A stretch of DNA of 64,000 bases from Pycnococcus provasolii (GCA_049487715.1 CP150585.1:1-64000); one strand, 5' to 3'; positions 39,612 to 49,110 are shown, counted from the stretch's first letter. The notes: generated by a model not told the origin, from the letters alone. Numbers and translations are program-made.

Positions 39612-40835
39612 CTACACCTCCTCACCTTTACCGACGCCAAATACCGCCTGGTCGCCAAGTGCTTGTGCCTTGAGCACCTCCGGATCTTTCACCGCCGCCT
39701 CGAAGAATGCCTCAAGCGTGTCATTGCCGAAGCTAGGCGTGGCGTTCGCATCGTAATCGCCCGTCGTCTCGTCGAGCACAAGCATGGATTCGGCGGCGTA
39801 GTAGCGTCCAATCTTACCAAACTCAGCCGCATCTTCCAAGGATTTGTTCTCGGGGAACCACCCCGCCACTGCGTCGAGTCCCTTGATGACGACGTCCATG
39901 ATTTGGATGGGCGGTGTGACGTAGAATGGCTTTTCGATTCCAAATTTCTCAAACAGTATGGCACCCTGCTGCTTCGGCGTGAGCGCTTCGCCCGGCCCAC
40001 CGATGGGAAGGATTTTGTTGTAGTACGTCTCGTCGTCGACGCCGTTGGAAATGAACGCCGCCAAGTCGCGTTCGCTGATGGGCTTGCACGCGCAGAGTTC
40101 GCCGTTTCCGAACATGACGTAGGGGCCACCTCCACGCACAACTTCGACTTGCCCCGCAAGGCTCTTGAAGAACGCCGTTGGCCTGACAATGCTGTACGTG
40201 AGTTTTCCGTCCGAGGCGCTGGATGCGTCAACGAGTTCCTGCTCGAACTTTAGTTTGGCTTTCTGGAAGACGAGGTCAGGCTTCTGCACGCAGATGGCAC
40301 TCAAAAGGACGTAGTGGCTCATGCCAAACTCGAGTCCAACGTCCAAGCCGTTTCGCGTCGCTTGGTAGTCGACGAGCCAGCTGTCTTCGACGCCTCCCGT
40401 GCGCGACGCGAGGCAGCAGACGACGGCGTCCACGGGCTTACCAATATCTTGGAATGCTTTTTTCAGCGAGTCTTTGTCCGTGGCGTCCCCGAACACGACT
40501 GTCGCACCTGGAAGGTCGTCTCTCACTTTCTGCTCATCACCCGCGCCACCGATACCCGACTTGCTTCTCGAGATGGCGACGACATCGTACCCTCTCGCGA
40601 TAAGTTCGCGCGTCGTGTACTTGCCAATGTACCCCGTCGGGCCGAGCACCACCACGCAAGTGGAAGACGCAGGTTTGCCCTTGAACGTGAGATCTGATGA
40701 GGAAAGGTGGCCAGCAGAAGATGCGACGACTGACACACGAGACGGACGAGAGGAGCGAGAGGAGCGAGACACACGAGCACAAGAATGACCAGACCGAGCA
40801 CCAGAGCTAACACGCACACCCATCATGGCCGCCAT
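39612..40835 (-). CDS. DVR: Divinyl chlorophyllide a 8-vinyl reductase
   Basis: 407 aa, ATG at 40835. The first ~50 residues are Ser/Arg-rich and fit a chloroplast transit peptide. The core is an NAD(P)-binding Rossmann domain of the atypical short-chain dehydrogenase type: VVVLGPTGYIGKYTTREL, then VVFGDATDKDSL and VDAVVCCLASRTGG, followed by YQATRNGLDVGLEFG, SHYVLLSAICVQKP and YSIVRPTAFFKSL, all characteristic of plant-type DVR. It reduces the 8-vinyl group of divinyl (proto)chlorophyllide a, a late step of chlorophyll synthesis. Length fits the plant enzymes. This is the strongest evidence for a photosynthetic host. Confidence 0.92.
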   Translation of the reverse strand: MAAMMGVRVSSGARSGHSCARVSRSSRSSRPSRVSVVASSAGHLSSSDLTFKGKPASSTCVVVLGPTGYIGKYTTRELIARGYDVVAISRSKSGIGGAGDEQKVRDDLPGATVVFGDATDKDSLKKAFQDIGKPVDAVVCCLASRTGGVEDSWLVDYQATRNGLDVGLEFGMSHYVLLSAICVQKPDLVFQKAKLKFEQELVDASSASDGKLTYSIVRPTAFFKSLAGQVEVVRGGGPYVMFGNGELCACKPISERDLAAFISNGVDDETYYNKILPIGGPGEALTPKQQGAILFEKFGIEKPFYVTPPIQIMDVVIKGLDAVAGWFPENKSLEDAAEFGKIGRYYAAESMLVLDETTGDYDANATPSFGNDTLEAFFEAAVKDPEVLKAQALGDQAVFGVGKGEEV

Positions 40836-41109
40836 GGTTGCGTCGCGTTCGTTCGGGTACGTCGGCGGATGGATGTGAACCTTGGTTGGTTTGGCGAGGA
40901 AATATCCCCCCGGGGCAGCAAATCCAAATCTTATCGCATCGCAAGTTCCGCCCGGGGGATACCTCCTTGCTCAGTTTTTGGGGCCTGGGTGGGGGGTCCC
41001 GGGCCTCTTGGTTTTTTGATGAACACTGATTGGGGGTTTGTTGTCTGGTGAAACCCCCACTGGAGATTTGATTTGTGGGTTTGATTTTGGAAAAGCCGTC
41101 TTGACTTTT
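40836..41109. other. Upstream region of divinyl reductase gene
   Basis: No gene. An inverted pair TATCCCCCCGGG/CCCGGGGGATA (about 40905 and 40953) could form a stem of about 11 bp with a ~35-nt loop in the gene's promoter region. Confidence 0.4.
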
Positions 41110-41319
41110 TCAGGACGTAGTGTGTTTATTGTATGGGAATGACAGCCCACTATAAACACCCCCTTTGGAATAAACAACTCAAGACGGTTTCCATCAATGT
41201 AAAGATAGCGATCGTGTGATCACGATCGCCTGACGCGCTTCGCTGGCGGCGCGCTGGCGGCGCGCTGGCGGCGCGCTCTTTCTTTTCTTCACATTGTAAC
41301 TCATTCTTGACTTACTTAC

Positions 41320-41578
41320 TGTGGCGGCGAGCTCAAGCCGTCCTCTTTCACTACACGTAAGACCGCCAAGCCTACGGTAGACACACCTTAAGTAAAAGTT
41401 AAGAGTGGTTGAGTTACACGGAGGATACTAAGGGAGGTCCCTCGAGAGAGGGGGATCACGTGATAACCTCCTCATAGTGGGCACTGCCCGTTATAAGGGG
41501 GGCTGATGAATCACGTGACCACCTCCCTGTTGGGGGTTTTGGCAGTTCGGCGTATCCCGTTTGGGGGTTCACCTCACA
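41320..41578 (-). repeat. LTR (3' end of the element in coding sense)
   Basis: 259 bp, indistinguishable by eye from 42789-43047. It contains two ATCACGTGA sites with the G-box core CACGTG, and a TTATAA motif. Confidence 0.92.
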
Positions 41579-41666
41579 CACCACCCCGCAGAGCAGTCAA
41601 AAAATCCGTGAGAAGTAAGCGTATCTGAGAAGAAAAACCTCAAGCTGAGAGGAAAAGAAACTCGTG

Positions 41667-42152
41667 TCAGTAGGGAAGCGCGCGTTGAACTCCGATGCTG
41701 AGGTTGCCGTCGTAACGATCCGCGTTAAAGTGTTTAGAAGTAGCCGACGTGTATCCTGCAGCAGTTGAGCGTAGACGTTTCTGCGAAGTGACACCGTAGA
41801 CATATGTGTAACGGGAGTGGTCGTCCGTGAAATGTATCAGCCAGCGGTATCCGTCGATCGAGGTTTCGACGGGTCCTGCGATGTCGGTGTGAATTAGATC
41901 CCCGCATGATTCTGCGCGCTTGTGGCTGCGGTGTTTGCTGGGATCATGGCTGATGCCTAGAAGGCAGGCTTTGCATGGTGTTTTGTCAGACGGTTCCTTG
42001 AGGTCTTTGAGTTTGTCAAGGCTGAAATGTTTCCCGAACTGACTGTCGTGCTGAATACTCTTGCGGATCTTCCGCATGTTAAAGTGCGAGAGTCGCATGT
42101 GCAGTAGGCGCATGCCATTAAGTGCTGCAGCCACGTGCACGTGAGGTTTCAC
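41667..42152 (-). pseudogene. Copia-type integrase fragment
   Basis: 161 codons. It contains the GAG-pre-integrase zinc knuckle (HMRLSH, then CKACLLG: an HX4H...CX2C pattern), followed by the start of the rve integrase core with two of the catalytic acidic residues (LIHTDIAGP and FTDDHSRYTYVYG). The third (Glu) and all of reverse transcriptase and RNase H are missing; the frame ends in unrelated residues soon after the second Asp. This fits an internal deletion of a Copia polyprotein. Confidence 0.85.
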
Positions 42153-42269
42153 GGTATGGTAGTGGTGAATGGTGATGGAGTGGATTGGATTAGCTGCGGC
42201 GTAGCTATGATTGACATCAGTTCCTGCAAAGCTGAAATGCTGTTGCTTATGGAAGGCGTACCCCAGCGC

Positions 42270-42710
42270 TTAAAGAAGAAGCGAAATACGAGGATTCCGT
42301 TCTTGTCTTGCCTTTCGACGATATCCTTGGGTTGGCCGTGTATCCATAAGAACTCGGTAAAGAAAACGTCGGTCTTTCGGAGTGTACCACAGGTTCCAGT
42401 CTTCGTCTCCGTACTCGTCGATTTCGTCGTACTTGATAATTCGCTCGAGGTTGTCGTAGTCGATTCCCTCGGTGGCAGAGACGCGTTCCAGCCTGGAGGC
42501 AGCACTGTCACCTTCGTAACGAACGGTAGCTTCCGATTCTTTCTCCTCCATGTCGTAGATTAAGTGAGAAAGTATGGCCTTAGACGTCTCGCGCTGCAAC
42601 TTAAGCAGTTCACCTGACCTCATGTTACGGGTGATTCGTTGCGGCCGGACGGGAGCAACAAGCTCTTCCTCTTCTAACTCCATTGTTGATTCGAAGAAGG
42701 TTGATTTCAA
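42270..42710 (-). CDS. Upstream ORF of the LTR element, gag-like position
   Basis: A 146-codon acidic ORF (residues 70-105 rich in Asp/Glu/Tyr) between the 5' LTR and the integrase fragment. It has no zinc knuckle, and no protease motif (DTGA or DSGA) is seen. Its position suggests a gag or polyprotein remnant, but the sequence itself is not diagnostic. An ATG at 42710 and another at residue 10 are possible starts. Confidence 0.4.
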   Translation of the reverse strand: MKSTFFESTMELEEEELVAPVRPQRITRNMRSGELLKLQRETSKAILSHLIYDMEEKESEATVRYEGDSAASRLERVSATEGIDYDNLERIIKYDEIDEYGDEDWNLWYTPKDRRFLYRVLMDTRPTQGYRRKARQERNPRISLLL

Positions 42711-42788
42711 AAGTAATTCTTAAGCGATTTGTTTAGTTACTCTTTTAAAACTTAAGTATTATGTGTGCGGACTTCCAACACTAGCTAG

Positions 42789-43047
42789 TGTGGCGGCGAG
42801 CTCAAGCCGTCCTCTTTCACTACACGTAAGACCGCCAAGCCTACGGTAGACACACCTTAAGTAAAAGTTAAGAGTGGTTGAGTTACACGGAGGATACTAA
42901 GGGAGGTCCCTCGAGAGAGGGGGATCACGTGATAACCTCCTCATAGTGGGCACTGCCCGTTATAAGGGGGGCTGATGAATCACGTGACCACCTCCCTGTT
43001 GGGGGTTTTGGCAGTTCGGCGTATCCCGTTTGGGGGTTCACCTCACA
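42789..43047 (-). repeat. LTR (5' end of the element in coding sense)
   Basis: 259 bp, matches 41320-41578. The adjoining minus-sense sequence CTAGCTAGTGTTGGAAGTCC would hold the primer-binding site; no tRNA match was recognised. Confidence 0.92.
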
Positions 43048-43160
43048 CTTACTTTCATACGACCAACAACAATGGCGTCTGAGGGTGACACCGGTCCCGG
43101 GGGGACACTACGAGAACAACAACTACACACACCACTACCACCACACCTCCAGGCAGTGGC

Positions 43161-43614
43161 GCGTTCCAGCATGGAACCGGGTCGGACGGTGAACGTCCCG
43201 GATACGCGTCAGCACAGGAGGAGGTGACAATGGACGCAGCGACAAGGGCTGACCTGCTCGAAATCGCAGAGCGTTCCCCGCACCGACACGAACGTATCGC
43301 TGCACGAGTAGCACTGCATGACGACGCAGCCCAGCAACACGAAAGGTTGATTTCTTGGCAACCCCTCTCGTCTCATTTAATGCCCAAATAGGTGACCGGC
43401 CACCCATTTTTTTCGTAAGCCATCCATGATTAGATTCCCCGGGCTCTAAATAACTAAAATATTTTAAATATATAATTGGAAGTCGAGAGTGTTGTTGAAT
43501 GTTTAAAATTGTTTAGTGTATATTCTGTTTAAACGAAGGACCTTAAATGAGTAAATTTAGTCATTGATAATAACGCCCGCTGGCCAGACCTCCTCCTCCT
43601 CCTCCTCATTTGTG
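43161..43614. other. Spacer with a possible small ORF remnant
   Basis: After the repeat, an ATG at about 43229 opens ~30 codons of charged sequence (MDAATRADLLEIAERSPHRH) that stops quickly. The rest (43390-43614) is AT-rich 3' sequence of the channel-like gene. No gene is called. Confidence 0.35.
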
Positions 43615-46125
43615 TTATGAAAATGCCACGGCGACGTAGATCGCGTACGTGATCGGGAAGGTAATCAAACAAATTGTGTCAAGGTGCTCCGCGAGAAACA
43701 TCTCCGCAGTATCAAAATAAGCCATGAACGATTTGATATTCATCGCCGATACTGCCGGTATCCATCGCCGTTTGGCTGGTGGCGGGGCGGACTGCTCAAA
43801 TGGATGGTGCACACCAGACTCAGAGTCGCCACCATCGCCATTCGGCGATGGACCCACAGAAGTCATGCTGGCATCGGTATCATCCTTAGCAGGATTAATC
43901 TTCGCCTTCTTTGCCCAGTTTCCCACACTAGGCTTCGGCGCATGTGCAACCGCCATACTAGCCTGAATCTTCTCAATAACCGCCGCCTTCACGGCGACGC
44001 GCTTATTCAACTGGTAGACCATCACGGACTCCGCGGCAGCACCAACGGTATAAAACAGCGACACGACGATCAGCTCGTGCATGGGTGTGAGGTAGCTCGT
44101 CACAGGCATGATATTCACGAGGATGAGCTGGAACACATTCAGCGCAATCAGAAGTCCCATCACGAATGAGACGCGGTCGCTCAGGTCGGTCGCGTCGACA
44201 AAGAACACGGCCCACGACAGTGCGGTAAGCACGACGATTACCATCACATAGTTGATCATGTAGAACACGGTCACGCGCTCGACGGAAATGTACGCCGTCA
44301 ACATGGATGCCGTAGACGCTTGGCGTAAGTGTTCGCGAGCTTGTGCATCCGTCTTGATCTGCTGTGGCCTGCTCATCTTGACACCTAGGAGCCAGTTGTC
44401 GATCATTTCCCTCATCGGGCCACTGTCGGCAAGCTGCATCAAATCAATAGATAGGTATTCCGATTCCTCTGCACGCGCGGACTTGATTTTCCACCCGCTC
44501 ATCAAATCCTTGCCGTCGTCGCGGCTCTTAAGACTCTCGGGCAGAATGATCTTCACCGGGTCGAAGATTATGCTCTTACGCGAGTAGTCGAGGCCTTCCG
44601 GCTGATCGGCCGTGTCGATGACGAAGTTTATGGGAAGATCTTGTTTGTCGCCGGGGTACTTCTTGAACCCCATGGGCGCGGAGAACGTGCCAACAACGTC
44701 GAGCTGGTAAAGGACTGTTTTGGTGTAGTAGTCGGTCCACATGTACCTCTTCAGCAGCTCGAAGTCGTCCGGCCTGACGTTCAAGAAAGACGAGACGCTC
44801 GTCACGGGCGGCTTCCACACGTATTGGCAGCTATCCTGTTCGATTTTATCGTCGGCGGCGCTGGGGCAGTTTTCGGTCCACATGTTCATGTCCGTCCACA
44901 CCATGAAGACGGTGAATGCCACCTTGTAGTCGAACTTCACCTCGTCGATGCTGATGAGCTGGTTGATGGTGAGCTTGACGTCGATCTTCAGCTGGTCGCC
45001 AGGTGTCGTGCACTTCGCGATTGGCTGGTTCAGCGACAAGAACTGCGTTTTCCCGTTGTAGAAATTCTTCGCCATGCCAAGATTGAATCCCATGTCTTGC
45101 AGGTCGCTGACGGTGAACTGCGTCATGATTGCGCCGTCAACCATCTGATCCAAAAATGTCTGCTTGTACATTCCCATGCCCGTCGCGTTGATGAACGACG
45201 CGTGCTCCGACACGTCGAACTGGAACGGGTGCTTGCACAGCATGGACGCCGCCTTGACGATCGCCATTCCGTGCGGATTCATCGGAGTGTACGACAGGTG
45301 CGTCGGCGCCGTCGGGTCGAAGTGTCCGCAGAACGAGTTTTCGTACGGCTGCTCGCCCTTGCCGAACAGAGACCAGTCCCAGTGCTCCCACGCGCATACG
45401 GGCATGTGCTTCGTCGCGTTCTCACCAGCGTTTGCGCATAGGAACATGACCTCAGCTTCGCACTGCTTGCATTTTCCTTCAACGAGGCAGCTGCAGAGTG
45501 CACGTCCCCTCTTGCACTTGCTTTCCGTTTGCGGAGAAGAAGAGCTCTGACTTGCGCCGTCACTTTTTCGTACTTCTTCTAAGCAAGACGTGAACATCGT
45601 ATTCATTGCGTCCACATCTTTTGCGGATATGAGCGGGTTTCCGTCTTTGAATTTTATGCGCATAAACGTCTTGGAAAGCAGGACCTTGCACTCGTTCGTG
45701 ATTCCCGCGTCTAGGAGTGAGTCGCACGTCGGGTTGGAGGAGAACGAGTCACCCCAGTACGAGAATGCCGAGACACACTTGTTTCCCAACGAGTCTTGGA
45801 TCGTGCACGCCGATGTCACTGTCACTGCAGCCGTTTGGTTCACGTTTCCAACAACACCAGCACCATCAGGAGCAGGGTGCAGGTCAAAGTACGCGCACGC
45901 CTCGGAATCTTCCCCCGTGGAACCCGCGGCCGACCCCGCGGCCGACCCCGTCGACGGCGAGGCCCCTGCCACGGCCCCCCCCGCTGCAGAGGGACCCGGG
46001 GAGGTTTGCTGCGCCAAGGAGGCAAGGTTACACCACATCATAAGCATGAGCAAGGTGCATAGAGACCTGTGATGCAATAAGGGTGCGACGACATGCCCCA
46101 TGGTGGTGATGGGGGCCATCATCAT
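43615..46125 (-). CDS. Cys-loop receptor-like (pentameric ligand-gated channel) protein
   Basis: About 836 aa from the ATG at 46125; a later ATG (MGHVVAPLLHH) also precedes the hydrophobic signal sequence CTLLMLMMWCNLASLA. A Cys-rich N-terminal region (to ~270) is followed by a possible SAM-type segment (ITQFTVSDLQDMGF-like, about 325-365) and a beta-rich domain containing VAFTVFMVWTDMNMW and WKPPVTSVSSFLNVRPDDF. Four membrane helices follow, with pLGIC-like features: M1 about 616-638 (INYVMVIVVLTALSWAVFFV), then DLSDRVSFVMGLLIALNVFQ (M2), MPVTSYLTPMHELIVVSLFY (M3, continuing TVGAAAESVMVYQL), a ~110-residue cytoplasmic loop, and M4 at the C-terminus. Order and spacing match pentameric ligand-gated channels. 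Ligand and ion selectivity are unknown. Confidence 0.7.
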   Translation of the reverse strand: MMMAPITTMGHVVAPLLHHRSLCTLLMLMMWCNLASLAQQTSPGPSAAGGAVAGASPSTGSAAGSAAGSTGEDSEACAYFDLHPAPDGAGVVGNVNQTAAVTVTSACTIQDSLGNKCVSAFSYWGDSFSSNPTCDSLLDAGITNECKVLLSKTFMRIKFKDGNPLISAKDVDAMNTMFTSCLEEVRKSDGASQSSSSPQTESKCKRGRALCSCLVEGKCKQCEAEVMFLCANAGENATKHMPVCAWEHWDWSLFGKGEQPYENSFCGHFDPTAPTHLSYTPMNPHGMAIVKAASMLCKHPFQFDVSEHASFINATGMGMYKQTFLDQMVDGAIMTQFTVSDLQDMGFNLGMAKNFYNGKTQFLSLNQPIAKCTTPGDQLKIDVKLTINQLISIDEVKFDYKVAFTVFMVWTDMNMWTENCPSAADDKIEQDSCQYVWKPPVTSVSSFLNVRPDDFELLKRYMWTDYYTKTVLYQLDVVGTFSAPMGFKKYPGDKQDLPINFVIDTADQPEGLDYSRKSIIFDPVKIILPESLKSRDDGKDLMSGWKIKSARAEESEYLSIDLMQLADSGPMREMIDNWLLGVKMSRPQQIKTDAQAREHLRQASTASMLTAYISVERVTVFYMINYVMVIVVLTALSWAVFFVDATDLSDRVSFVMGLLIALNVFQLILVNIMPVTSYLTPMHELIVVSLFYTVGAAAESVMVYQLNKRVAVKAAVIEKIQASMAVAHAPKPSVGNWAKKAKINPAKDDTDASMTSVGPSPNGDGGDSESGVHHPFEQSAPPPAKRRWIPAVSAMNIKSFMAYFDTAEMFLAEHLDTICLITFPITYAIYVAVAFS

Positions 46126-46513
46126 CACCAAACGTCGTGGAGTCAGAACTCAGAATGGCACTTCTTTCTTGGGGAGATGAAGAAGAACGAAACGAAGGCC
46201 CAGAAACCGGAAACCTTAAAAACATTTGTGCGCTCGGGGCCTACCCTACTCTTGACGCCTTTGTTGGATGCTTTGAGGAGAGGGGGACCGCGGCACACAG
46301 TACATATCCGCTAACTATTATGACGTGATGTTCTCGCTCGTGCTGATGTGAAATTAGACTAGGAATCCGCAAGCATTCCATTTCAATTCAGTTCCTCCTC
46401 GGGAAAGTCCCGTTGCCGTGATTGATTAAAGTTTAATTCTTAGACCTATCAGGCCAAAGCTCCATGCTCATCAGGGTGGTAATTACAATAAAAACGAATC
46501 GTCCCACCGTTGA
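46126..46513. other. Spacer upstream of the channel-like gene
   Basis: It contains the promoter side of the channel-like gene. No other gene is seen in it. Confidence 0.35.
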
Positions 46514-46756
46514 GAAGTTACAGTACGCAGAGAATGTAGTATTAGGCCTCGGGACACGAGCTTTTACATTCGAGCGGCGAATCTCGACGCGTACTACGCC
46601 GCGAAAGAAAGTCTGCTGCTTGCGTTCACGGACGTCATGAAGCAGCAGGATGTTCGGTTCGCGCGCCCGTACGGAGGCATTGCGGAAGCTCTGCGCCCAC
46701 CTCGTCAAGAAGAGCCGGTGCCGGAAGCGGTTGAGGTTGGAACTTTGGATTTGTAA
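46514..46756 (+). pseudogene. Relic of MscS-type mechanosensitive channel C-terminus
   Basis: An ATG-less frame open from 46514 to TAA at 46754-46756. Its second half, FYIRAANLDAYYAAKESLLL followed by AFTDVMKQQDVRFARP, resembles the end of the cytoplasmic domain of MscS-family channels ('NL..Y...ke.ll..l..vl...gi..a.P'). Nothing upstream encodes the membrane part, and the bases just before the match look frame-shifted. The 3' end (GGTTGGAACTTTGGATTTGTA) is partly duplicated at about 46852-46880. I read it as a decayed fragment; a distal exon of an otherwise missing gene is less likely. Confidence 0.5.
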
Positions 46757-46920
46757 CAAATTGAATACAAGAGTACATTTGTAGATAATAGTTTACTTAG
46801 GACTAGTTAGGACTCAGGACCACCCTCTGGCTGAGGCGTCGACGGCGACTAGGTTGGAGCTTTGGATTTGTACTTGTATAGTACAATTTACAATACTTTA
46901 ACACTAGAAGTAGAGTGTCA

Positions 46921-47820
46921 TCAACTCGTTCGAGACGTCGTCTTTTTTCGTCGATCTGCATCGGCGAGTTTCGAGAGGTAAGTCGTCGCGACGTACGCCT
47001 CGACGACGAACGCGAGAAGTCGTCCCAATATTAGAATGCCGAGCACAAGTCTGTGATTCGAGAGTGCGGAAAGCGTGGTTTGTGCTGGAGCCGACTTTGC
47101 GCACCACAAAGCTGCGGGCAGGCAGTGCAGGCCAGAGATGGCGACCAGCCCAGGAACGGTTTTGAATCCATTCGCCATCACAACGCGAACGAAGAGCGGC
47201 GGTGTGGTCTTAGCTGTTGTCGCGAGATCCTCTTTCCACTCGCTGTCACTTGTGGCGTGCGTGATGGCAAATACCATCCACTCGACGCACGGAACGGCGA
47301 CGAATGCCGGCGCCGACCACGCGCACGCCGCGTGGTGCCAAGCGACTGCGCGTTGGACGTTGTCAACTGCAACGTCAAGGACGGCTCCAAATCTTGACGT
47401 CTGTTTCAGTGCTCGCGCGGCGATTCCGTCGAAAAAGTCAAGACTTGCGCACGCAACGTAGCAGGCGATGGACGTTTCGAACTGCTTCGTGAGAGCCGCC
47501 GCTGCGACGAGCGTGATGCGTAGGTATCCGATCAAGTTTGGCACGTAGAGAACCACGGGCCAATGCAAGGACGCACGTGTCTCTTCTGAAGTTTTGACAA
47601 CGTCCCCGTCTGTGCTCTTGAGCATGCGTGCACTACCACGCCCACGAAGAAGAGCTGTGGAGAAGCGCACGTTACGGAGAGGCGTGGCAGTTATCTTTGT
47701 CAAGCGGACCGTCAATTGCTTGATGCTCGGGCAACCAAGAACGCGACTCTGGCAGAGTCGCCTTGACAAGAAATGCCTTGTGCCTTTGATGGGAAAACCA
47801 ACAACGCCTTCTTGTGCCAT
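46921..47820 (-). CDS. CDP-alcohol phosphatidyltransferase, PI-synthase-like
   Basis: About 299 aa from the ATG at 47820; the frame is open upstream to 48054. A ~90-residue basic leader precedes YVPNLIGYLRITLVAAAAL, the typical beginning of phosphatidylinositol synthases. The full CDP-alcohol phosphotransferase signature D..DG..AR........G...D...D is present as LDFFDGIAARALKQTSRFGA followed by VLDVAVD. Five or six membrane helices follow. PI synthase joins CDP-diacylglycerol and myo-inositol. The residue after the last motif Asp is Asn, not the Arg common in PI synthases, so a related head group cannot be excluded. The leader may target an organelle or the start may lie downstream. Confidence 0.82.
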   Translation of the reverse strand: MAQEGVVGFPIKGTRHFLSRRLCQSRVLGCPSIKQLTVRLTKITATPLRNVRFSTALLRGRGSARMLKSTDGDVVKTSEETRASLHWPVVLYVPNLIGYLRITLVAAAALTKQFETSIACYVACASLDFFDGIAARALKQTSRFGAVLDVAVDNVQRAVAWHHAACAWSAPAFVAVPCVEWMVFAITHATSDSEWKEDLATTAKTTPPLFVRVVMANGFKTVPGLVAISGLHCLPAALWCAKSAPAQTTLSALSNHRLVLGILILGRLLAFVVEAYVATTYLSKLADADRRKKTTSRTS

Positions 47821-48393
47821 GCACGCACGTGTGACGCCACTGACCAGAAACTGCGTGACCAGAACCTGCAATGAATGGCGGAGGGGCGGAGGGTACGGTA
47901 CGATGACGTGGCAGAACCCAGAAAGAGAACCAGAGAGAAAAGAAAAGAAAAGCGCAGAGGGTTTTAGGGGGGGGGGGCAGTGAAGGAATGGTTGATTGCG
48001 GCTTGGGGAAAACGGAACCCAACAAGCCTTGAACGGGGATACATCAATGGTCATATACGATTTGTCGATTACAAATGCAAATCCGGGCCCTTTGTGGGCC
48101 CTTTCTTAAGTCGAGAGTTTGTAACGGGGCCTTGTACACGTTCGTCACGTAACGTCCCCCATTACTACTTTAAGGTTACGGATGCTAGCATATTGTCGCA
48201 TATACTTGTGAAGCTTCTCAAGGGCTCTCGTTTGACCATAAAATCAATTCAATCGGACATCGACGCCGCGGCGGACGCACCTTGTGGTATGGTCGCCTCC
48301 GTGGACCCTCTCCTCGTACACGAGCGATGGTGAGTTCGTGGGCATCATGCAAGAAGTGAACGCAGCTATTCAGCGCCTCTACGACAGGACGAA
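47821..48393. other. Spacer upstream of PI-synthase-like gene
   Basis: A G10 run occurs at about 47970-47980. A plus-strand ORF (47980-48333) gives a protein-like but unrecognised sequence that may belong to the degraded retroelement region on its right. Confidence 0.35.
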
Positions 48394-48807
48394 GTGCACC
48401 TGAATACCCTCTGTCATTTTGTGGCCTACAACGATCGGCCCGTGCCTCTTGTTCGGGTACTACGGCGGCAGAGAAAAACTCCGTCGAAAATAGTGCAACT
48501 TAAGGTCGAGAAAAATATTTTTCTTCCTGAAAGTATAGCATCGGAGATGGATGCTTTTAGTCAGGATTGGCAAGGCTCTATTTTATGGGTTCATCCCCCA
48601 TACTCTATGGCAGAGCAAGTCTTACAGAAAATTAAAGAAACACCTAACTTTACGGGATCACGGGATGCCGCCGATGATGCCGATGCCGATGCCACTGCCA
48701 ATGCCAACGACGATGCCGATGCCACTGCCAATGCCAACGACGATGCCGCCGATGCCATGCCGTACTTGGCATCGGCGATGGAGGCGTTGGGGAGTGGGGA
48801 GGAGTAA
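48394..48807 (+). pseudogene. Probable retroelement fragment
   Basis: 137 codons. The segment VEKNIFLPESIASEMDAFSQ followed by DWQGSILWVHPPYSMAEQVL resembles the '..DAF..dW.....w..PP......vl' stretch found in polyproteins of several retroelements near the RNase H or recombinase region. It is followed by an Asp/Ala/Asn-rich tract encoded by a minisatellite. There is no start context, and neighbouring frames (47980-48333; 48838-49168) also look like broken pieces. The class of element (tyrosine-recombinase or LTR type) is not settled. Confidence 0.4.
48664..48755. repeat. Coding-phase minisatellite
   Basis: Tandem GATGCCGATGCCACTGCCAA-type units (about 36-39 bp), two to three copies, with internal GATGCC hexamers. 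In frame it encodes DADATANAND-type repeats. Confidence 0.75.
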
Positions 48808-49110
48808 TACTATTTCCCTCTCGCATGATAAGGAGGACGAAGAGGATGCCGAGTGGACGTCGATGCAGCTGGCATCAATATTATCAGGATACTTCGACGA
48901 GGACGCACAACTTGAAGAGCTAATGTGGGCGCGTGGTTCAAATAAGCAGAAGTTTGCGGTTGTTGATTGTAGTGTGATTATGAGTAGAGCACCGGTGGAG
49001 CAAATAGATTCAAAAGATTTCACATCAGCAAAGAAATTCGTGGTGAACATGGGAGATGGGTCCGCGAGGAGGAGTGTTGGGGGATGGAATAATTGGGGGT
49101 TATTCAGTTC

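Larger units (their letters stand above)
41320..43047 (-). mobile_element. Young, internally deleted Copia-type LTR retrotransposon
   Basis: Two LTRs that look identical (41320-41578 and 42789-43047, 259 bp each, TG...CA) flank a 1,210-bp interior. A 5-bp duplication CTTAC lies at 41315-41319 and 43048-43052. Coding is on the minus strand: a polar gag-like or linker ORF, then a Copia integrase start. Reverse transcriptase and RNase H are absent, so the copy is non-autonomous. A purine-rich stretch beside the left LTR (minus sense GCGGGGTGGTG) is a candidate polypurine tract. Identical LTRs suggest recent insertion. The empty site is visible in the related repeat at about 8190. Confidence 0.9.
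41110..43160. repeat. Dispersed repeat family, copy B (split by LTR element)
   Basis: The left part (41110-41319) and right part (43048-43160) together match copy A at about 7980-8310. Left landmarks are CACTATAAACACCCCC, CACGATCGCCTGACGCGCTTCGCT and three GGCGGCGCGCT repeats. Right landmarks are CTTACTTTCATACGACC and ATGGCGTCTGAGGGTGACACCGG. The 1,728-bp LTR element is inserted at CTTAC. No enzyme is encoded in the parent repeat. Confidence 0.7.

Noticed and set aside
48658-49050. 130-aa minus-strand ORF with Gly-Ile repeats
   Set aside because: Antisense translation of the minisatellite.
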